Counted from the first letter of the stretch, positions 17,772 through 28,566 are shown. The stretch: DNA of 61,788 nucleotides from Candidatus Colwellia aromaticivorans (GCF_003333305.1 NZ_QOLD01000075.1:1-61788); one strand, 5' to 3'. Notes: generated from the letters alone by a model not told the origin. Made by a program: numbers and translations.

Positions 17772-19913
17772 TTAAAATTCTACAATGTCGATAATTGTTT
17801 GTACTATGCGCTCAACGGTTGGAACCGCAGCATTTAACAAATGAATATTATGTGGATTTGGCGTATCTGGCATCGTTAAACGCTCAATAGGCGCGTCTAA
17901 ATCAAAAAAGCCATCTTTTGCTATTACTGCCGCAATTTCTGCACCAAAGCCAGCAGTCATATTATCTTCATGAACAATTAAACAACGACCCGTTTTGACA
18001 ATACTTTCTAATACCGTTTCTTTATCCCATGGCTGAATAGTGCGTAAATCTATCAGCTCAATACTGTCAGGAGTATGTTCTTTTTTAAGCTCTTCAATAG
18101 CAGCATCGCAACGCTCTACCATAGCGCCCCAAGTAACTAATGTTAATTTGTCGCCTTTTGTTAATACATTAGCTCTACCAAATGGAATAACAAAGTCGTC
18201 ACCGGGGTAAGGGCGGCGTGCCCAACGGTTATCAAGTAGGCTTCTGTGCTCAAAAAATATGGTTGGATTATTATCACGTAAAGCATAACGTAACAAACCT
18301 GCGGCATCTTCGGCATTTGAAGGCATAACCACTTGCCAACCCGTTTTATGTGCCCATTCAACTTCATCACTCATTGAATGCCACGGATCCCCTCGACCAG
18401 CAAAACCGCCGGGAATACGAATAACCATAGGAGCGGCAAATTGATTATTGGTGCGCCAACGCATAATACCGGTATCGGTAATTTGTTCAGCAGCAGGCTC
18501 AGCATATTTTCTAAATTGAATTTCAGGCACTGGCATTAAGCCAGATAAAGCTATACCTACCGCACGACCAATAATGCCTTCTTCTGAAAGGGAGGTATCA
18601 AAAACACGAAGATCACCAAATTGTTCATTTAACCCCAGTGTTGCGCCATGAACGCCACCTTTAGGGCCAACATCTTCTCCAAAAACAAGTACTTTTGGGT
18701 TAGTATCAAGTTCATGCGCTAATACTTTGCGAATAGCCGTTTGCATATTTAAGCGCTGACCTTCAGGCTTAGCAATTTCAGTTACGGTAGGAAATAGGTA
18801 ATGATCGCCATGTAAGCCACCACGAAGTTGCACATCAGCTTGACCATTTTCATGTTTTTCTGCATAGACATAACGGGTCAATTTACTGGTATCTGGCTCT
18901 GGACGTTGTTTAGCGCGTTCAACACTGGCGCGAATTTCGTTATAGGCTTTTTCTTCTAATGCTTGCCACTCAGTATCACTGATAATATTCTCTTTTGCCA
19001 AATAACTTTTAAGTTTTGGTAAAGGATCATTTTTTTGCTCTTCTGCTATCATTGCTTCAGGTTTATAGGTTTGCGTATCTTGAAAAGTATGCCCACACAA
19101 ACGGGGTACTTTTAGGCGCAATAAACAAGTACCTTTGCCGGCACGAACATAATCAACCGCTTCTTGTACTAGTTGTGGTGTAAGTATGGGATCAGTCCCA
19201 TCACCATCAATGATCTTTAAGTTTTTATATGCACTAAGGTTAGCTACTTGGTCGCCCCCTGGCGTTTGCACGGTTTGTGGTACTGAAATGCCATAGCCAT
19301 TGTCTTCAATATAAAATAAATGCGGTAGGTTATTGGTTGTTGATATGTTTAATGAAGCCCAAAAGCCACTAGTAGACATCGATGAATCACCACCCATGGA
19401 TAAGCCTAATGCACCGCGGTATGATTCATCTTTTAATTCATCTCTATGATAAATAATTGATTGTGCCCAGCCGGCAATAGGAGAATATTGTGCGCCAACA
19501 CCACCGCACATAGGGAATAACATCGCCCCTTTACGCTCTACGTTAGGGTAGTTACAGACCACGCCAATATCCCGACCATCACTATATCCACCTGACTTTG
19601 CCATAGGTGAAGCAACAGCTTCATCAATATCTAACCCAAGAGATAAAACAAAAGGACGAGAGCGATAGTAACCAGTAGCACCATCATGCGGGTGTGTTAA
19701 TTGCACGCCTAATAGTATTTGCGCAAAATCATGGCCACGGGCAGAAAACTGATTAAACACCAACTTTGCCGGCACTAGTTCTTGCTCTTCTACGTCATCC
19801 ATTGATCTTGAAAGCAATAATAAATAGCTGATTTTTTGCCAGTCTATTGATGAAGTAATACCTTGTGTGGCTGTTTTTGCTTCTGTGTGTGTTTGACTAG
19901 AAACTGTTTTCAC
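17772..19913 (-). CDS. Fused alpha-beta E1 of a 2-oxoacid dehydrogenase
   Basis: The 713-residue protein joins an E1-alpha-like half (about 1-330) to an E1-beta-like half (about 370-713; GEDVGPKGGVHGATLGL, EIQFRKYAEPAAEQI, EDNMTAGFGAEIAA). The predicted ThDP loop in the alpha half reads GGDSSMSTSGFWASLN followed by EDNGYGIS, in place of the usual GDGxxSxGxxxEAxN...NNxxxIS. Fused E1 proteins with E2 as neighbour occur in gammaproteobacteria and Bacteroidetes. It is first in a probable three-gene operon (E1, E2, MarR) and would use LpdA as E3. The substrate, branched-chain or other, is inferred only from family membership. Confidence 0.88.
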   Translation of the reverse strand: MKTVSSQTHTEAKTATQGITSSIDWQKISYLLLLSRSMDDVEEQELVPAKLVFNQFSARGHDFAQILLGVQLTHPHDGATGYYRSRPFVLSLGLDIDEAVASPMAKSGGYSDGRDIGVVCNYPNVERKGAMLFPMCGGVGAQYSPIAGWAQSIIYHRDELKDESYRGALGLSMGGDSSMSTSGFWASLNISTTNNLPHLFYIEDNGYGISVPQTVQTPGGDQVANLSAYKNLKIIDGDGTDPILTPQLVQEAVDYVRAGKGTCLLRLKVPRLCGHTFQDTQTYKPEAMIAEEQKNDPLPKLKSYLAKENIISDTEWQALEEKAYNEIRASVERAKQRPEPDTSKLTRYVYAEKHENGQADVQLRGGLHGDHYLFPTVTEIAKPEGQRLNMQTAIRKVLAHELDTNPKVLVFGEDVGPKGGVHGATLGLNEQFGDLRVFDTSLSEEGIIGRAVGIALSGLMPVPEIQFRKYAEPAAEQITDTGIMRWRTNNQFAAPMVIRIPGGFAGRGDPWHSMSDEVEWAHKTGWQVVMPSNAEDAAGLLRYALRDNNPTIFFEHRSLLDNRWARRPYPGDDFVIPFGRANVLTKGDKLTLVTWGAMVERCDAAIEELKKEHTPDSIELIDLRTIQPWDKETVLESIVKTGRCLIVHEDNMTAGFGAEIAAVIAKDGFFDLDAPIERLTMPDTPNPHNIHLLNAAVPTVERIVQTIIDIVEF

Positions 19914-20160
19914 AATGTCACCTTTTTAAATACTTATTGTGTTTTCTTGTTAATTTTTTTATTGATCTATTAATTGCAAACAAGAATTGTTATTTAAGTT
20001 AAGATTACAAGTAGATTGTTGTATCTGCAATAATATGTGCGATGTTGTATTTATCTAGGAGTAATGAAAACATTACACTTGGTAAAAAACCGAATTATTT
20101 TGAAGGCGTTTGGAGGTGACTGTTAGAGGGTATATATGGTTATGTAGTTAACTCAAGATG
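19914..20160 (-). promoter_or_regulatory. Promoter region of the E1/E2/MarR operon with a GTAATG palindrome
   Basis: The stretch before the E1 start holds an inverted repeat GTAATG-AAAA-CATTAC at 20061-20076 and a direct repeat of TGTTGTAT (about 20022 and 20044). Either may be the operator of the MarR protein encoded in the operon. No gene is seen. Confidence 0.35.
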
Positions 20161-20170
20161 TAATGGTGAG

Positions 20171-20251
20171 CGTCATCTTCGAAGTCTCTGATCGAAGATC
20201 TATTGCGCTTAATACACGAGATCCCCGACTAAAAAACCACGGGGATGACGA
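20171..20251. repeat. Palindromic extragenic repeat, two stem-loops, CGTCA...TGACG ends
   Basis: An 80-bp element with two adjacent stem-loops: TCTTCGA/TCGAAGA and ATCCCCG/CGGGGAT. It starts CGTCA and ends TGACG. A second member with the same layout but different stem sequences is at 56839-56920, so this is a dispersed REP-like family. Confidence 0.75.
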
Positions 20252-20288
20252 TCCTGACCCTATACATAGGCACGTATATTTATATCCA

Positions 20289-21230
20289 TTAACGAATAAC
20301 ACCAAACAGCGTTAAAGTCGCAATTGTGGCAAGTAGTAATAAAACGTTACGTTTAGATAAGCGCACTAATAAGCAAGGCTCTGCTGTGCAGTCATCTTTG
20401 TCTACCATAATATCTTCTGATTTTTGCGCAACATCAGTTAATATTTCGTGGGTTGGTTTTTTAACATCAAAGAAGCTTTCTAACCACATAGGTAGCGCTT
20501 TTGAAAAATGACCGACAAACATATAGCCAAATGAAGTAATGCGCACAGGCAGCCAATCTAAGTAGAATAGAATGTTGTGATAGTTTTTACAGCCTGATGA
20601 AACACTAGGAATACTGAATTTATCGTCTTCATCGATGATTTTTTCTTCCTTGTTCGATTCTGGTTCTGCTTCATATTGGTTGTCATTATGCGGGGAATTT
20701 TCACTTTGATCTAATGAACAGCCATTTTGTTGTTCTATTACGGTAGTCAGTAAACGGTAAAAAACAACACCAGCAGCGCCAAAAAGGGTAAAGAACAGCA
20801 TGATAGCAATGTAATACCGGTAATTTAACCAGATAAGGGCTTGTCCAAAGCCCATTGATGGTAAGTTTTTATCTTGCAAAAGTTGCTGATGAAACATCTC
20901 TGATGTCGTTTCTTCACCACGAAAGGCGGCATGTAAATACTGCTTATAACTGTGCCGTGTAGTGAAGCAGCCAAAACAAACAATAAGCACCAAAGTAGAT
21001 ATGATGAAATGTAGTAGGCCATCACCTACGAATAATAAGAGTCCATGAATCAAGGCAACGGGTAATAATAAAAAAACGGTATAGCTAAGCGTGCTCCCCT
21101 TGAAGGTGGAAGAATTTTTATTACGTTGGAATAAACTAGCATATTTTTGATAATAGTAATCAAAACGCCATAGGGAAGAAGTAAGTGATTTTTCTGCGGC
21201 TAGGGCAATTAGTAAACTTAGTAAACTCAT
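20289..21230 (-). CDS. ampE: AmpE, membrane protein of the ampDE pair
   Basis: The 313-residue inner-membrane protein carries hydrophobic segments at about residues 45-70, 75-95, 140-165 and at the very C-terminus (VLLLLATIATLTLFG). AmpE family members have this layout and lie directly after ampD. The central loop is rich in Glu, Asp and Asn (about 175-215), longer and more acidic than needed for the fold. A role as a sensor or transducer in beta-lactamase induction was suggested in enterics, but the activity is unclear. It begins 150 bp after the ampD stop on the same strand, likely one operon. Confidence 0.85.
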   Translation of the reverse strand: MSLLSLLIALAAEKSLTSSLWRFDYYYQKYASLFQRNKNSSTFKGSTLSYTVFLLLPVALIHGLLLFVGDGLLHFIISTLVLIVCFGCFTTRHSYKQYLHAAFRGEETTSEMFHQQLLQDKNLPSMGFGQALIWLNYRYYIAIMLFFTLFGAAGVVFYRLLTTVIEQQNGCSLDQSENSPHNDNQYEAEPESNKEEKIIDEDDKFSIPSVSSGCKNYHNILFYLDWLPVRITSFGYMFVGHFSKALPMWLESFFDVKKPTHEILTDVAQKSEDIMVDKDDCTAEPCLLVRLSKRNVLLLLATIATLTLFGVIR

Positions 21231-21380
21231 GTAAAACCTTATTTGTTAATAGCGTTGCATCTTTTTGCTGTAAGCCTTAATAGATGCATCAATTGTACTC
21301 ATTGACTCGCGCCAACTCTTTGCATTTTTCTTTCGCCAGAACCACACCGCTTTAAGCTGAGAATCTATCGGTATTCTGTT

Positions 21381-22022
21381 CTATTTTTCGTTCTTTATTA
21401 GTTGTTGTAAAAGTTGACGAAAATGAGACCAGTTAAATGCTTTTCCAGGGTCAGTTTTTCTTATCGGTGCTATATCACAATGACCGACGATGTTCTCATT
21501 GGTTATTAGTGGATAATGTTGTTGCAAACTAGCTGTTAACCTTGATAATTGCTGATATTGCGCCTCTTCATAAGGAATATCATCACTACCTTCAAGCTCT
21601 ATTCCGATAGAAAAATCATTGCACTTTTCTCTGTCATTAAAACAAGAAACACCAGCATGCCACGCTTTATTGTTAAAAGAGACATATTGAATGATACTGC
21701 CATCACGCCTTATCAAGCAATGAGCTGAGACTTCCATCTGGGCAATATCACCAAAGCTAGGATGGGCATCGGCATTTAACTTCCCTAAAAACAGATCAGT
21801 TATATGATTACCGCCAAAGCTGCCAGCAGGTAAAGATATATTATGAATAACAAGTAAGCTAATATCATCTTGTGGTTCTCTAGGACTAAAAAAATCAGAC
21901 AATTGATGATCGGTTTTTTGAATCCAACCATTTTTAATGATTAATTTTTCTTCTGTTTCTGGATGAGAGCTTGGTCGAAAATTATTACTATTTGAGGCTT
22001 TGCTCTTGTCGTTTAACGACAT
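21381..22022 (-). CDS. ampD: 1,6-anhydro-N-acetylmuramyl-L-alanine amidase AmpD
   Basis: The 213-residue cytosolic amidase cuts the peptide from anhydro-muropeptides during cell-wall recycling and so limits AmpC induction signals. The amidase_2 core runs from about residue 30 with the zinc ligands in LLVIHNIS (first His), IVGHCDIAP (second His) and KTDPGKAF (Asp). GIELEG is also conserved. It has a roughly 20-residue Ser/Asn-rich N-terminal extension before the core compared with E. coli AmpD. It is divergent from the protease gene at 22056 with only 33 bp between them, and ampE follows. Confidence 0.94.
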   Translation of the reverse strand: MSLNDKSKASNSNNFRPSSHPETEEKLIIKNGWIQKTDHQLSDFFSPREPQDDISLLVIHNISLPAGSFGGNHITDLFLGKLNADAHPSFGDIAQMEVSAHCLIRRDGSIIQYVSFNNKAWHAGVSCFNDREKCNDFSIGIELEGSDDIPYEEAQYQQLSRLTASLQQHYPLITNENIVGHCDIAPIRKTDPGKAFNWSHFRQLLQQLIKNEK

Positions 22023-22055
22023 ACAATAACTTTTTAAATAAAATCGTACCCTATT

Positions 22056-23503
<1,448 letters not shown>

Positions 23504-23533
23504 ATCAATAGCTTTAATGAGAGTTGAAGCCGT

Positions 23534-24511
23534 TTATTTTTTATTTAACTGATTCAGCTCTTTCTTTGCTAAATAATTATCCATGGTTGAACGTAATAGT
23601 TTATAAAGCAAAATAGAACCGTCAATTTCTTCTTTACGATTAGTTAAGCTTTCAATGTTCAAACCTAACGGTAAATCGTAAGGTATAACAGCGTCTAAAA
23701 TTTGTTGTAGGCTGTTGGTGCAAATACGAATCGATTCATAGAGTGGACTTTCTGAATGGAGAATACGTAAACTTGTCGCTTCAGGTACATTGACCCCTAA
23801 CCACTCAATAAATTCTAGGGTTTTCTTACTGCCACAAGGCGAAAACGTTAAGATTAATCGTTGAGGTTTTAAGCCTTGCTTTTTACACTCAATAGCATAG
23901 CGAGTTAGCATGTCTATTGTTGCTTGTGGATTATATATAGCCTGAGAAATAAAGAAGTTACACCCTTGTTTATGTTTTTCTATTAAGCGTTCATGTTCAT
24001 TTTTTTTACTTGCGTGACGCTCTGCAATCGTGACACCGCCAATAAAAAAGTCATGTTCATTATCTACTAGGGTTTTGTAGGCATCCGCTAAAGGCAGTGA
24101 AATATTATTCTTTTTAGAGGGGCTACCCACCAGTACAATGTCTCTAATACCATATTCTTGCCAAGCTTCATTGGCCCACTGGTTAAAATTGTCACCGTCA
24201 GATTGAACGACACTTTTATAAGTAATTACCGGACGATTTGATTTTTTATTAAGCAATGATGAGTATAGACGAGTGTCGTGAGTCAGCTTGAATGGGAATG
24301 GTCTAGGTTTACTCGTGCGAGAATCTTCATCTTGAATGTCATAAACGATAAGTCCGTCATAATCGATATCGCTAACACGTTCTAATAATTTTTCAGCAAT
24401 AGTTTCAATCGCCTCTAATGGGGTGTCATTTTTTGGTGGTGTTGTGCCAATAAAGTAGACACCGCGATTAATATCGTTGTATCTAGCGCGAAGCTCTGAT
24501 TGCTTATTCAA
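23534..24511 (-). CDS. Methylenetetrahydrofolate-reductase-like protein
   Basis: The 325-residue protein resembles the MetF/MTHFR TIM barrel: GVYFIGTTPPKNDTP at the start, YDIQDEDSR, IVLVGSPS, GGVTIAERH and GCNFFISQAIYN. The usual N-terminal EFFPP glutamate region is changed to IGTTPPK, and several flavin-site residues differ. It may therefore be a paralogue with a different substrate rather than the methionine-pathway enzyme. The start is a TTG codon preceded by AAGAAG. It is convergent with nadC, only 30 bp away, with no obvious terminator between. Folate-linked oxidoreductase is the safest call. Confidence 0.7.
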   Translation of the reverse strand: MNKQSELRARYNDINRGVYFIGTTPPKNDTPLEAIETIAEKLLERVSDIDYDGLIVYDIQDEDSRTSKPRPFPFKLTHDTRLYSSLLNKKSNRPVITYKSVVQSDGDNFNQWANEAWQEYGIRDIVLVGSPSKKNNISLPLADAYKTLVDNEHDFFIGGVTIAERHASKKNEHERLIEKHKQGCNFFISQAIYNPQATIDMLTRYAIECKKQGLKPQRLILTFSPCGSKKTLEFIEWLGVNVPEATSLRILHSESPLYESIRICTNSLQQILDAVIPYDLPLGLNIESLTNRKEEIDGSILLYKLLRSTMDNYLAKKELNQLNKK

Positions 24512-24599
24512 AATATATCTTCTTGTTAAATTAAGTAAATAGACGTTTAGATGTCTATATGATCTTGGAAATTGATTGAATTGTCAACTGTTGATCGAT

Positions 24600-24950
24600 A
24601 AATAATACCATTTACATTAATTAAGGTTACAGAATTCAGCGAGAATTAAAATGCTTATAAGCAAGGTATTGATTGAAGAGAGTGGTTATTCCCTTGTCGA
24701 AATCAATAACGCAGCATATACGCCTTTTAAACTCGCCCTGCGGGGACTTCAGAGCAAATCATGCTCATCGTTGTATCTGTGTTTAAGGACGCTACATGGA
24801 TGTAGCTGATTAGAGAATGCAGGAGCATATTCTCCTGAACAATCATTAATAAAAAGATACGCCTTGATCAAGAATTGCTCTGTAGCCCTGAAACTCTCAT
24901 CTTGAAGTGGCTTGGGTATATGGCTTGCTTAAGCGTATTGGGCAATACAA
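24600..24950. repeat. Cluster of palindromic extragenic repeats
   Basis: There is no gene in this stretch. It holds several inverted repeats: GCTACAT/ATGTAGC near 24791-24807, GAGAATGC/GCATATTCTC near 24815-24836, and a piece reading CATCTTGAAGTGGCTTGGG near 24898. The last belongs to a family also seen at 28596-28655 and about 47914-47960 (CCCA...CTTCAAG). It is dispersed non-coding repeat DNA. Confidence 0.55.
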
Positions 24951-25213
24951 TGCGGCGAGTGGCTAGATAGGCACTATTAGCAACGCCTATCCCCAAAGTA
25001 AAAAACAACAGCATCAGCTCACACACCTTTGCCACAGTAGTAAGGACAATAGTAACGATATCAGCCCAAGTATAATACTGGTTACAATGGCCCCACCACT
25101 ATCGTAGGGAAAAACATTAAAAAAGCTAACATACCCAACCAGCTTTCTGAATGGGTTTGATCCCACATCATCCAGCCCAGTGTCATGCGTTGAATCCAAA
25201 GACCCTTCCACAT
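24930..25213 (-). pseudogene. Remnant of an MFS exporter (EntS/MFS_3 type)
   Basis: From an ATG at 25213 the minus strand encodes 43 residues: MWKGLWIQRMTLGWMMWDQT, then WLGMLAFLMFFPTIVVGPL, ending at a stop at 25082. This is the first part of MFS_3 transporters (WxQRxxLGWLxWxLTxSxxWLG...). A further piece in another frame (about 24960-25060) reads LFFTLGIGVANSAYLATRRIVLPNTLKQ, resembling the fourth-helix region of the same family. The intervening helices are missing. The gene has been deleted internally and frameshifted. It lies beside dispersed repeats. Confidence 0.65.
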
Positions 25214-25378
25214 AAATAAGTCAGGTAATTACGTTCCGTCAAAATAGAGCGCTGTACTGTTTGTTATTATCCTTATTAAAATTGGGCACTGCGTCGTTGC
25301 AAACTATAGGAGGAAAATATTAGGCTTCTCCTAAGTTTTCATTTTTTATATGTGAAACCGTTTTTAAATATCTTATGA

Positions 25379-27679
25379 TTAAGGGCTTACTTTATCTAAC
25401 GTGACAGGTATAGATTTGTAAGTTGGTGTACCACAATCGTCAGCGACACTTTCTAATGGCACTAAGGGGTTGGTTTCTGGATAGTAGGCTGCAACACAGC
25501 CTGACGGGATCTGGTATTCAACAATTTTAAAGTTAGTGACAGAACGTTCAATACCATCGTTTGAGATGGTTGTTATTTTCACATAATCGCCATTTATTAA
25601 TGCCTGTTTATTGATATCTTCAGCACTCATAAAGATAACGTTTCGCTCACCATAAACGCCACGGTAACGATCGTCCATACCATAAATCGTGGTATTGTAT
25701 TGATCATGCGAGCGCATTGTTTGCAGCGTTAACACCGGTTTCTTGGTCAGTAATTGAGCACATTCATGTGCGAGTTGCTCCGGTAATTTAGCATCGCTAA
25801 ATGTCGCTTTTTTCATCGGGGTACGCCATTGACGTTGCGCTGCAGGGTTTTGCAGGTAGAAACCTCTACCTGCTTTTATTCGTGCGTTATAGTCTTCAAA
25901 ATCAGGAATAACGGCACTGATTTCTTGACGAATTAACGCATAATCACTCGCTAATTTATTCCAGTCGATTATTTTATCGCCTACAGAAGCCATGGCCATT
26001 GCGGCGACAATGGCAGTCTCTGAACGAATATTGTCAGATGCAGGTTCATTTTGCCCCGTTGAGCTATGCACCATACTCATGGAGTCTTCTACCGTGATAC
26101 ATTGTTCGCCGCTGGTTTGACGATCAATTTCAGTACGGCCAAGACACGGAAGAATTAACGCGCGCTTGCCTGTTATCACATGGCTTCTATTTAGCTTAGT
26201 ACTGATTTGTACGGTTAAATCACATTGTTGTAAGGCTTGATAACTACGCTCTGTATCGGGTGTCGCTGCTGAAAAATTCCCACCCAGCGCAATAAACACT
26301 TTCGCCTTACCCTCCAGCATGGCATGAATAGAGTCAACGGTATTAAAACCATGCTCACGTGGAACACTAAAAGCGTAACGTTTTTCCAACGCATCAAGAA
26401 AGTCCATTGGTGGATTTTCGTTGATCCCCACGGTGCGATTTCCTTGTACATTGGAGTGACCACGTACAGGGCATGCGCCAGCGCCCACTTTACCAACATT
26501 ACCTCTGAGCATAAGCACGTTGACTAGTTCTCGTACCGTCGCGACAGAATGATGGTGTTGAGTGATCCCCATTGCCCAAGTGAAAATAACCTTATCACTG
26601 CTGGCGTATATTGTTGCTATTTGTTCAATTTCTTCTCTGCTTAAACTACATTGATAAAGAATTTTCTCCCAATCGCTTGATGCAACGCTGCGTTGATATG
26701 CTTCAAAACCATGACAATGTGCTTGGATAAAATCAGTATCAAGTATCGACTTGTCCTGTTCAAACCGTTCGAATAAACATTTAGCTACCCCACGTAATAA
26801 CGCCATGTCGCCGCCTAATCGGGGCGTGAAATAATGTTGACTGATATTGGTACCCGTTAAAAATATCATTTCTTTTGGGCTTTGTGGATCTGAAAACTTT
26901 TGTAATCCACGCTCTTTTAAATTGTTAATGGACACAATTTTAGCGCCGCGCTTACTTGCCTCTCGTAAGGTTCCCAACATACGCGGGTGATTGGTACCCG
27001 GGTTTTGGCCAAAGACAAAAATGGCGTCAGCTTTAGAAAAATCGTCCATTGTTACCGTGCCTTTACCGGTACCAAGGCTATTTGTCATGCCAATGCCAGA
27101 GGCTTCATGGCACATGTTAGAGCAATCAGGAAAATTATTAGTCCCCAACACTCGGCCAAATAATTGATATAAATAAGCCACTTCATTACTTGCTCTGCCC
27201 GAGGTATATAATAAGGCTTCATTGGGAGAAGCGAGTTGTTGCAGGCTATCACCAATGACTTTAAAGGCGTTTTCCCAGCTAATGGGCTGGTAGTGATCAC
27301 TTATCCCGTCATAAAACATTGGCTCGGTTAAACGACCACTTTTTTCAAGTGAATGACCATCCCATTGCTGTAACTCTGTTATGGAGTACTGTTTGAAAAA
27401 GCTGCTATCAACACGTTTACTGGTGGCTTCCCACGCAATCGCCTTGACACCATTTTCGCAAAATTGAATTTTACCGGCCTTTTCCGAATCCCCCCAAGCA
27501 CACCCAGGACAGTCAAAGCCGCCGGGCTGATTAGCCCTGAGTAAGGCTTTTACGTTTTTGGCTGCATTTTCACTGTGGATCAAATGTTTGGCTGAGCTTT
27601 TTAGTGCACCCCAACCGCCAGCAGGTGAAGGATAGGCAGGGTTACTTTTTGATGACTTATTTTTTGATGACGTAGACAT
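25379..27679 (-). CDS. YdeP/FdhF-family molybdopterin oxidoreductase
   Basis: The 766-residue protein is a bis-molybdopterin guanine dinucleotide oxidoreductase of the YdeP group. An iron-sulfur-like N-terminal region has CPGCAW (Cys57 and Cys60). The molybdopterin domain has PISWENAF, RASNEVAY, CSNMCHEASG (about 186-195), DAIFVFGQNPGTNHPRM, WAMGITQHHHS and RGHSNVQGNRTVG. The C-terminal dinucleotide-binding domain has TLQTMRSHDQYNTT and GVYGERNVIFM. It is formate-dehydrogenase-like, but YdeP proteins lack proven formate activity; in E. coli ydeP is linked to acid resistance. It is 13 bp after fdhD, so the maturation factor and enzyme are made together. No electron-transfer subunit is adjacent. 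Confidence 0.9.
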   Translation of the reverse strand: MSTSSKNKSSKSNPAYPSPAGGWGALKSSAKHLIHSENAAKNVKALLRANQPGGFDCPGCAWGDSEKAGKIQFCENGVKAIAWEATSKRVDSSFFKQYSITELQQWDGHSLEKSGRLTEPMFYDGISDHYQPISWENAFKVIGDSLQQLASPNEALLYTSGRASNEVAYLYQLFGRVLGTNNFPDCSNMCHEASGIGMTNSLGTGKGTVTMDDFSKADAIFVFGQNPGTNHPRMLGTLREASKRGAKIVSINNLKERGLQKFSDPQSPKEMIFLTGTNISQHYFTPRLGGDMALLRGVAKCLFERFEQDKSILDTDFIQAHCHGFEAYQRSVASSDWEKILYQCSLSREEIEQIATIYASSDKVIFTWAMGITQHHHSVATVRELVNVLMLRGNVGKVGAGACPVRGHSNVQGNRTVGINENPPMDFLDALEKRYAFSVPREHGFNTVDSIHAMLEGKAKVFIALGGNFSAATPDTERSYQALQQCDLTVQISTKLNRSHVITGKRALILPCLGRTEIDRQTSGEQCITVEDSMSMVHSSTGQNEPASDNIRSETAIVAAMAMASVGDKIIDWNKLASDYALIRQEISAVIPDFEDYNARIKAGRGFYLQNPAAQRQWRTPMKKATFSDAKLPEQLAHECAQLLTKKPVLTLQTMRSHDQYNTTIYGMDDRYRGVYGERNVIFMSAEDINKQALINGDYVKITTISNDGIERSVTNFKIVEYQIPSGCVAAYYPETNPLVPLESVADDCGTPTYKSIPVTLDKVSP

Positions 27680-27692
27680 GTGATTTCTCTGG

Positions 27693-28499
27693 TTAAGCGT
27701 AGCGTTTTAGTTGCCCGTGTTGAAAGCAAAATAAGGTTAGCCCTGTTTTACGGGCTGAGCTGACAGCTAAGTCAGTTGGTTGCGCTAGTGTGACTAATGT
27801 TGTTAAAGATAAACGGGCGGCCTTGGCGATTAAATCATGGCTGCAGCGACTTGTTATTAAAGCAAACCCGTCAGCAGTTGTTTGTTTTTTATCGGATAAA
27901 CAGCCTAGGAGTTTATCCAGTGCCGAATGGCGGCCAACATCTTCTCGAAAAGCAATCATCTTGGCAGATAAATCAAAAAAGGCAGCGCAGTGATTTCCTC
28001 TGGTAGCACCTGACTTTTTCAATAGTGCCGGTAAGGCATCTCTGGCTTGAATAATCACCTGCTCGGACGGTAGCTTAAGCGCTTTAGGTGTTTTTTCTTG
28101 AGGCAGACTTAATGACATAGCCGCTTCAATCGAATCAAGCCCACAAAGACCACAGCCACTTGGCCCTGCCATCGTGCGACGTCGTTGTTTTAGTTGGTGT
28201 TGAACACGTGCTAATACTTGAAGATCAACTTGCCATCCACAGGCATGAGAATGAACAACAATATCCAAAACATCGTTGCTTGAACCAATCAACCCTTCAC
28301 TTAAGCTAAAGCCCAGCGCAAAGTCTTTTAAATGCTTAGGCGATGCCATCATTACCGCTTGGCTGATACCATTGATACTAATGGCAATAGCGGCTTCTGA
28401 AAGTTGTGCTTGATGCAGGTTTTGCTCAGAAGGCTCGCTATCATAAGGGGCGGTAATAGGTAAGGTTTCGCTAAGGTGTTTCATCGCTATATTGTACAT
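27693..28499 (-). CDS. fdhD: Formate dehydrogenase accessory sulfurtransferase FdhD
   Basis: The 268-residue FdhD passes sulfur from the cysteine desulfurase to the molybdenum cofactor of formate dehydrogenase-like enzymes. The catalytic CxxC is in GPSGCGLCGLDS (about residue 140-147). AFREDVGRHSALDKLLG and FALITSRCSHDLIAKAA are also family signatures. Length fits. It is the first gene of a two-gene operon with the molybdopterin oxidoreductase, its likely client. A GGTGTC ribosome-binding site lies just before the ATG at 28499. A GTCGAC inverted repeat is 37 bp upstream. Confidence 0.95.
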   Translation of the reverse strand: MYNIAMKHLSETLPITAPYDSEPSEQNLHQAQLSEAAIAISINGISQAVMMASPKHLKDFALGFSLSEGLIGSSNDVLDIVVHSHACGWQVDLQVLARVQHQLKQRRRTMAGPSGCGLCGLDSIEAAMSLSLPQEKTPKALKLPSEQVIIQARDALPALLKKSGATRGNHCAAFFDLSAKMIAFREDVGRHSALDKLLGCLSDKKQTTADGFALITSRCSHDLIAKAARLSLTTLVTLAQPTDLAVSSARKTGLTLFCFQHGQLKRYA

Positions 28500-28535
28500 A
28501 ATGTTGACACCTTAAGCCGGAATTTTTTTAGGGGA

Positions 28536-28566
28536 CTGTCGACAAACACATTGTCTTTGTCGACAG
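28536..28566. promoter_or_regulatory. Inverted repeat with two GTCGAC cores upstream of fdhD
   Basis: CTGTCGACAAA (28536-28546) and TTTGTCGACAG (28556-28566) form perfect 11-bp arms around a 9-nt spacer. Each arm also contains the palindrome TGTCGACA. GTCGAC-centred sites are bound by some GntR-type regulators. It could equally be the terminator of the 28666 gene on the minus strand, though the T run is weak. Confidence 0.5.

Noticed and set aside
24639..24940. Possible tRNA or small RNA gene in the repeat-rich gap
   Set aside because: The inverted repeats do not make a cloverleaf and match a dispersed palindromic repeat family instead.
25014..25211. A 65-residue frame with a hydrophobic C-terminus
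   Set aside because: An overlapping frame from the ATG at 25213 clearly matches MFS transporters, so this frame is an out-of-phase reading of the decayed gene.
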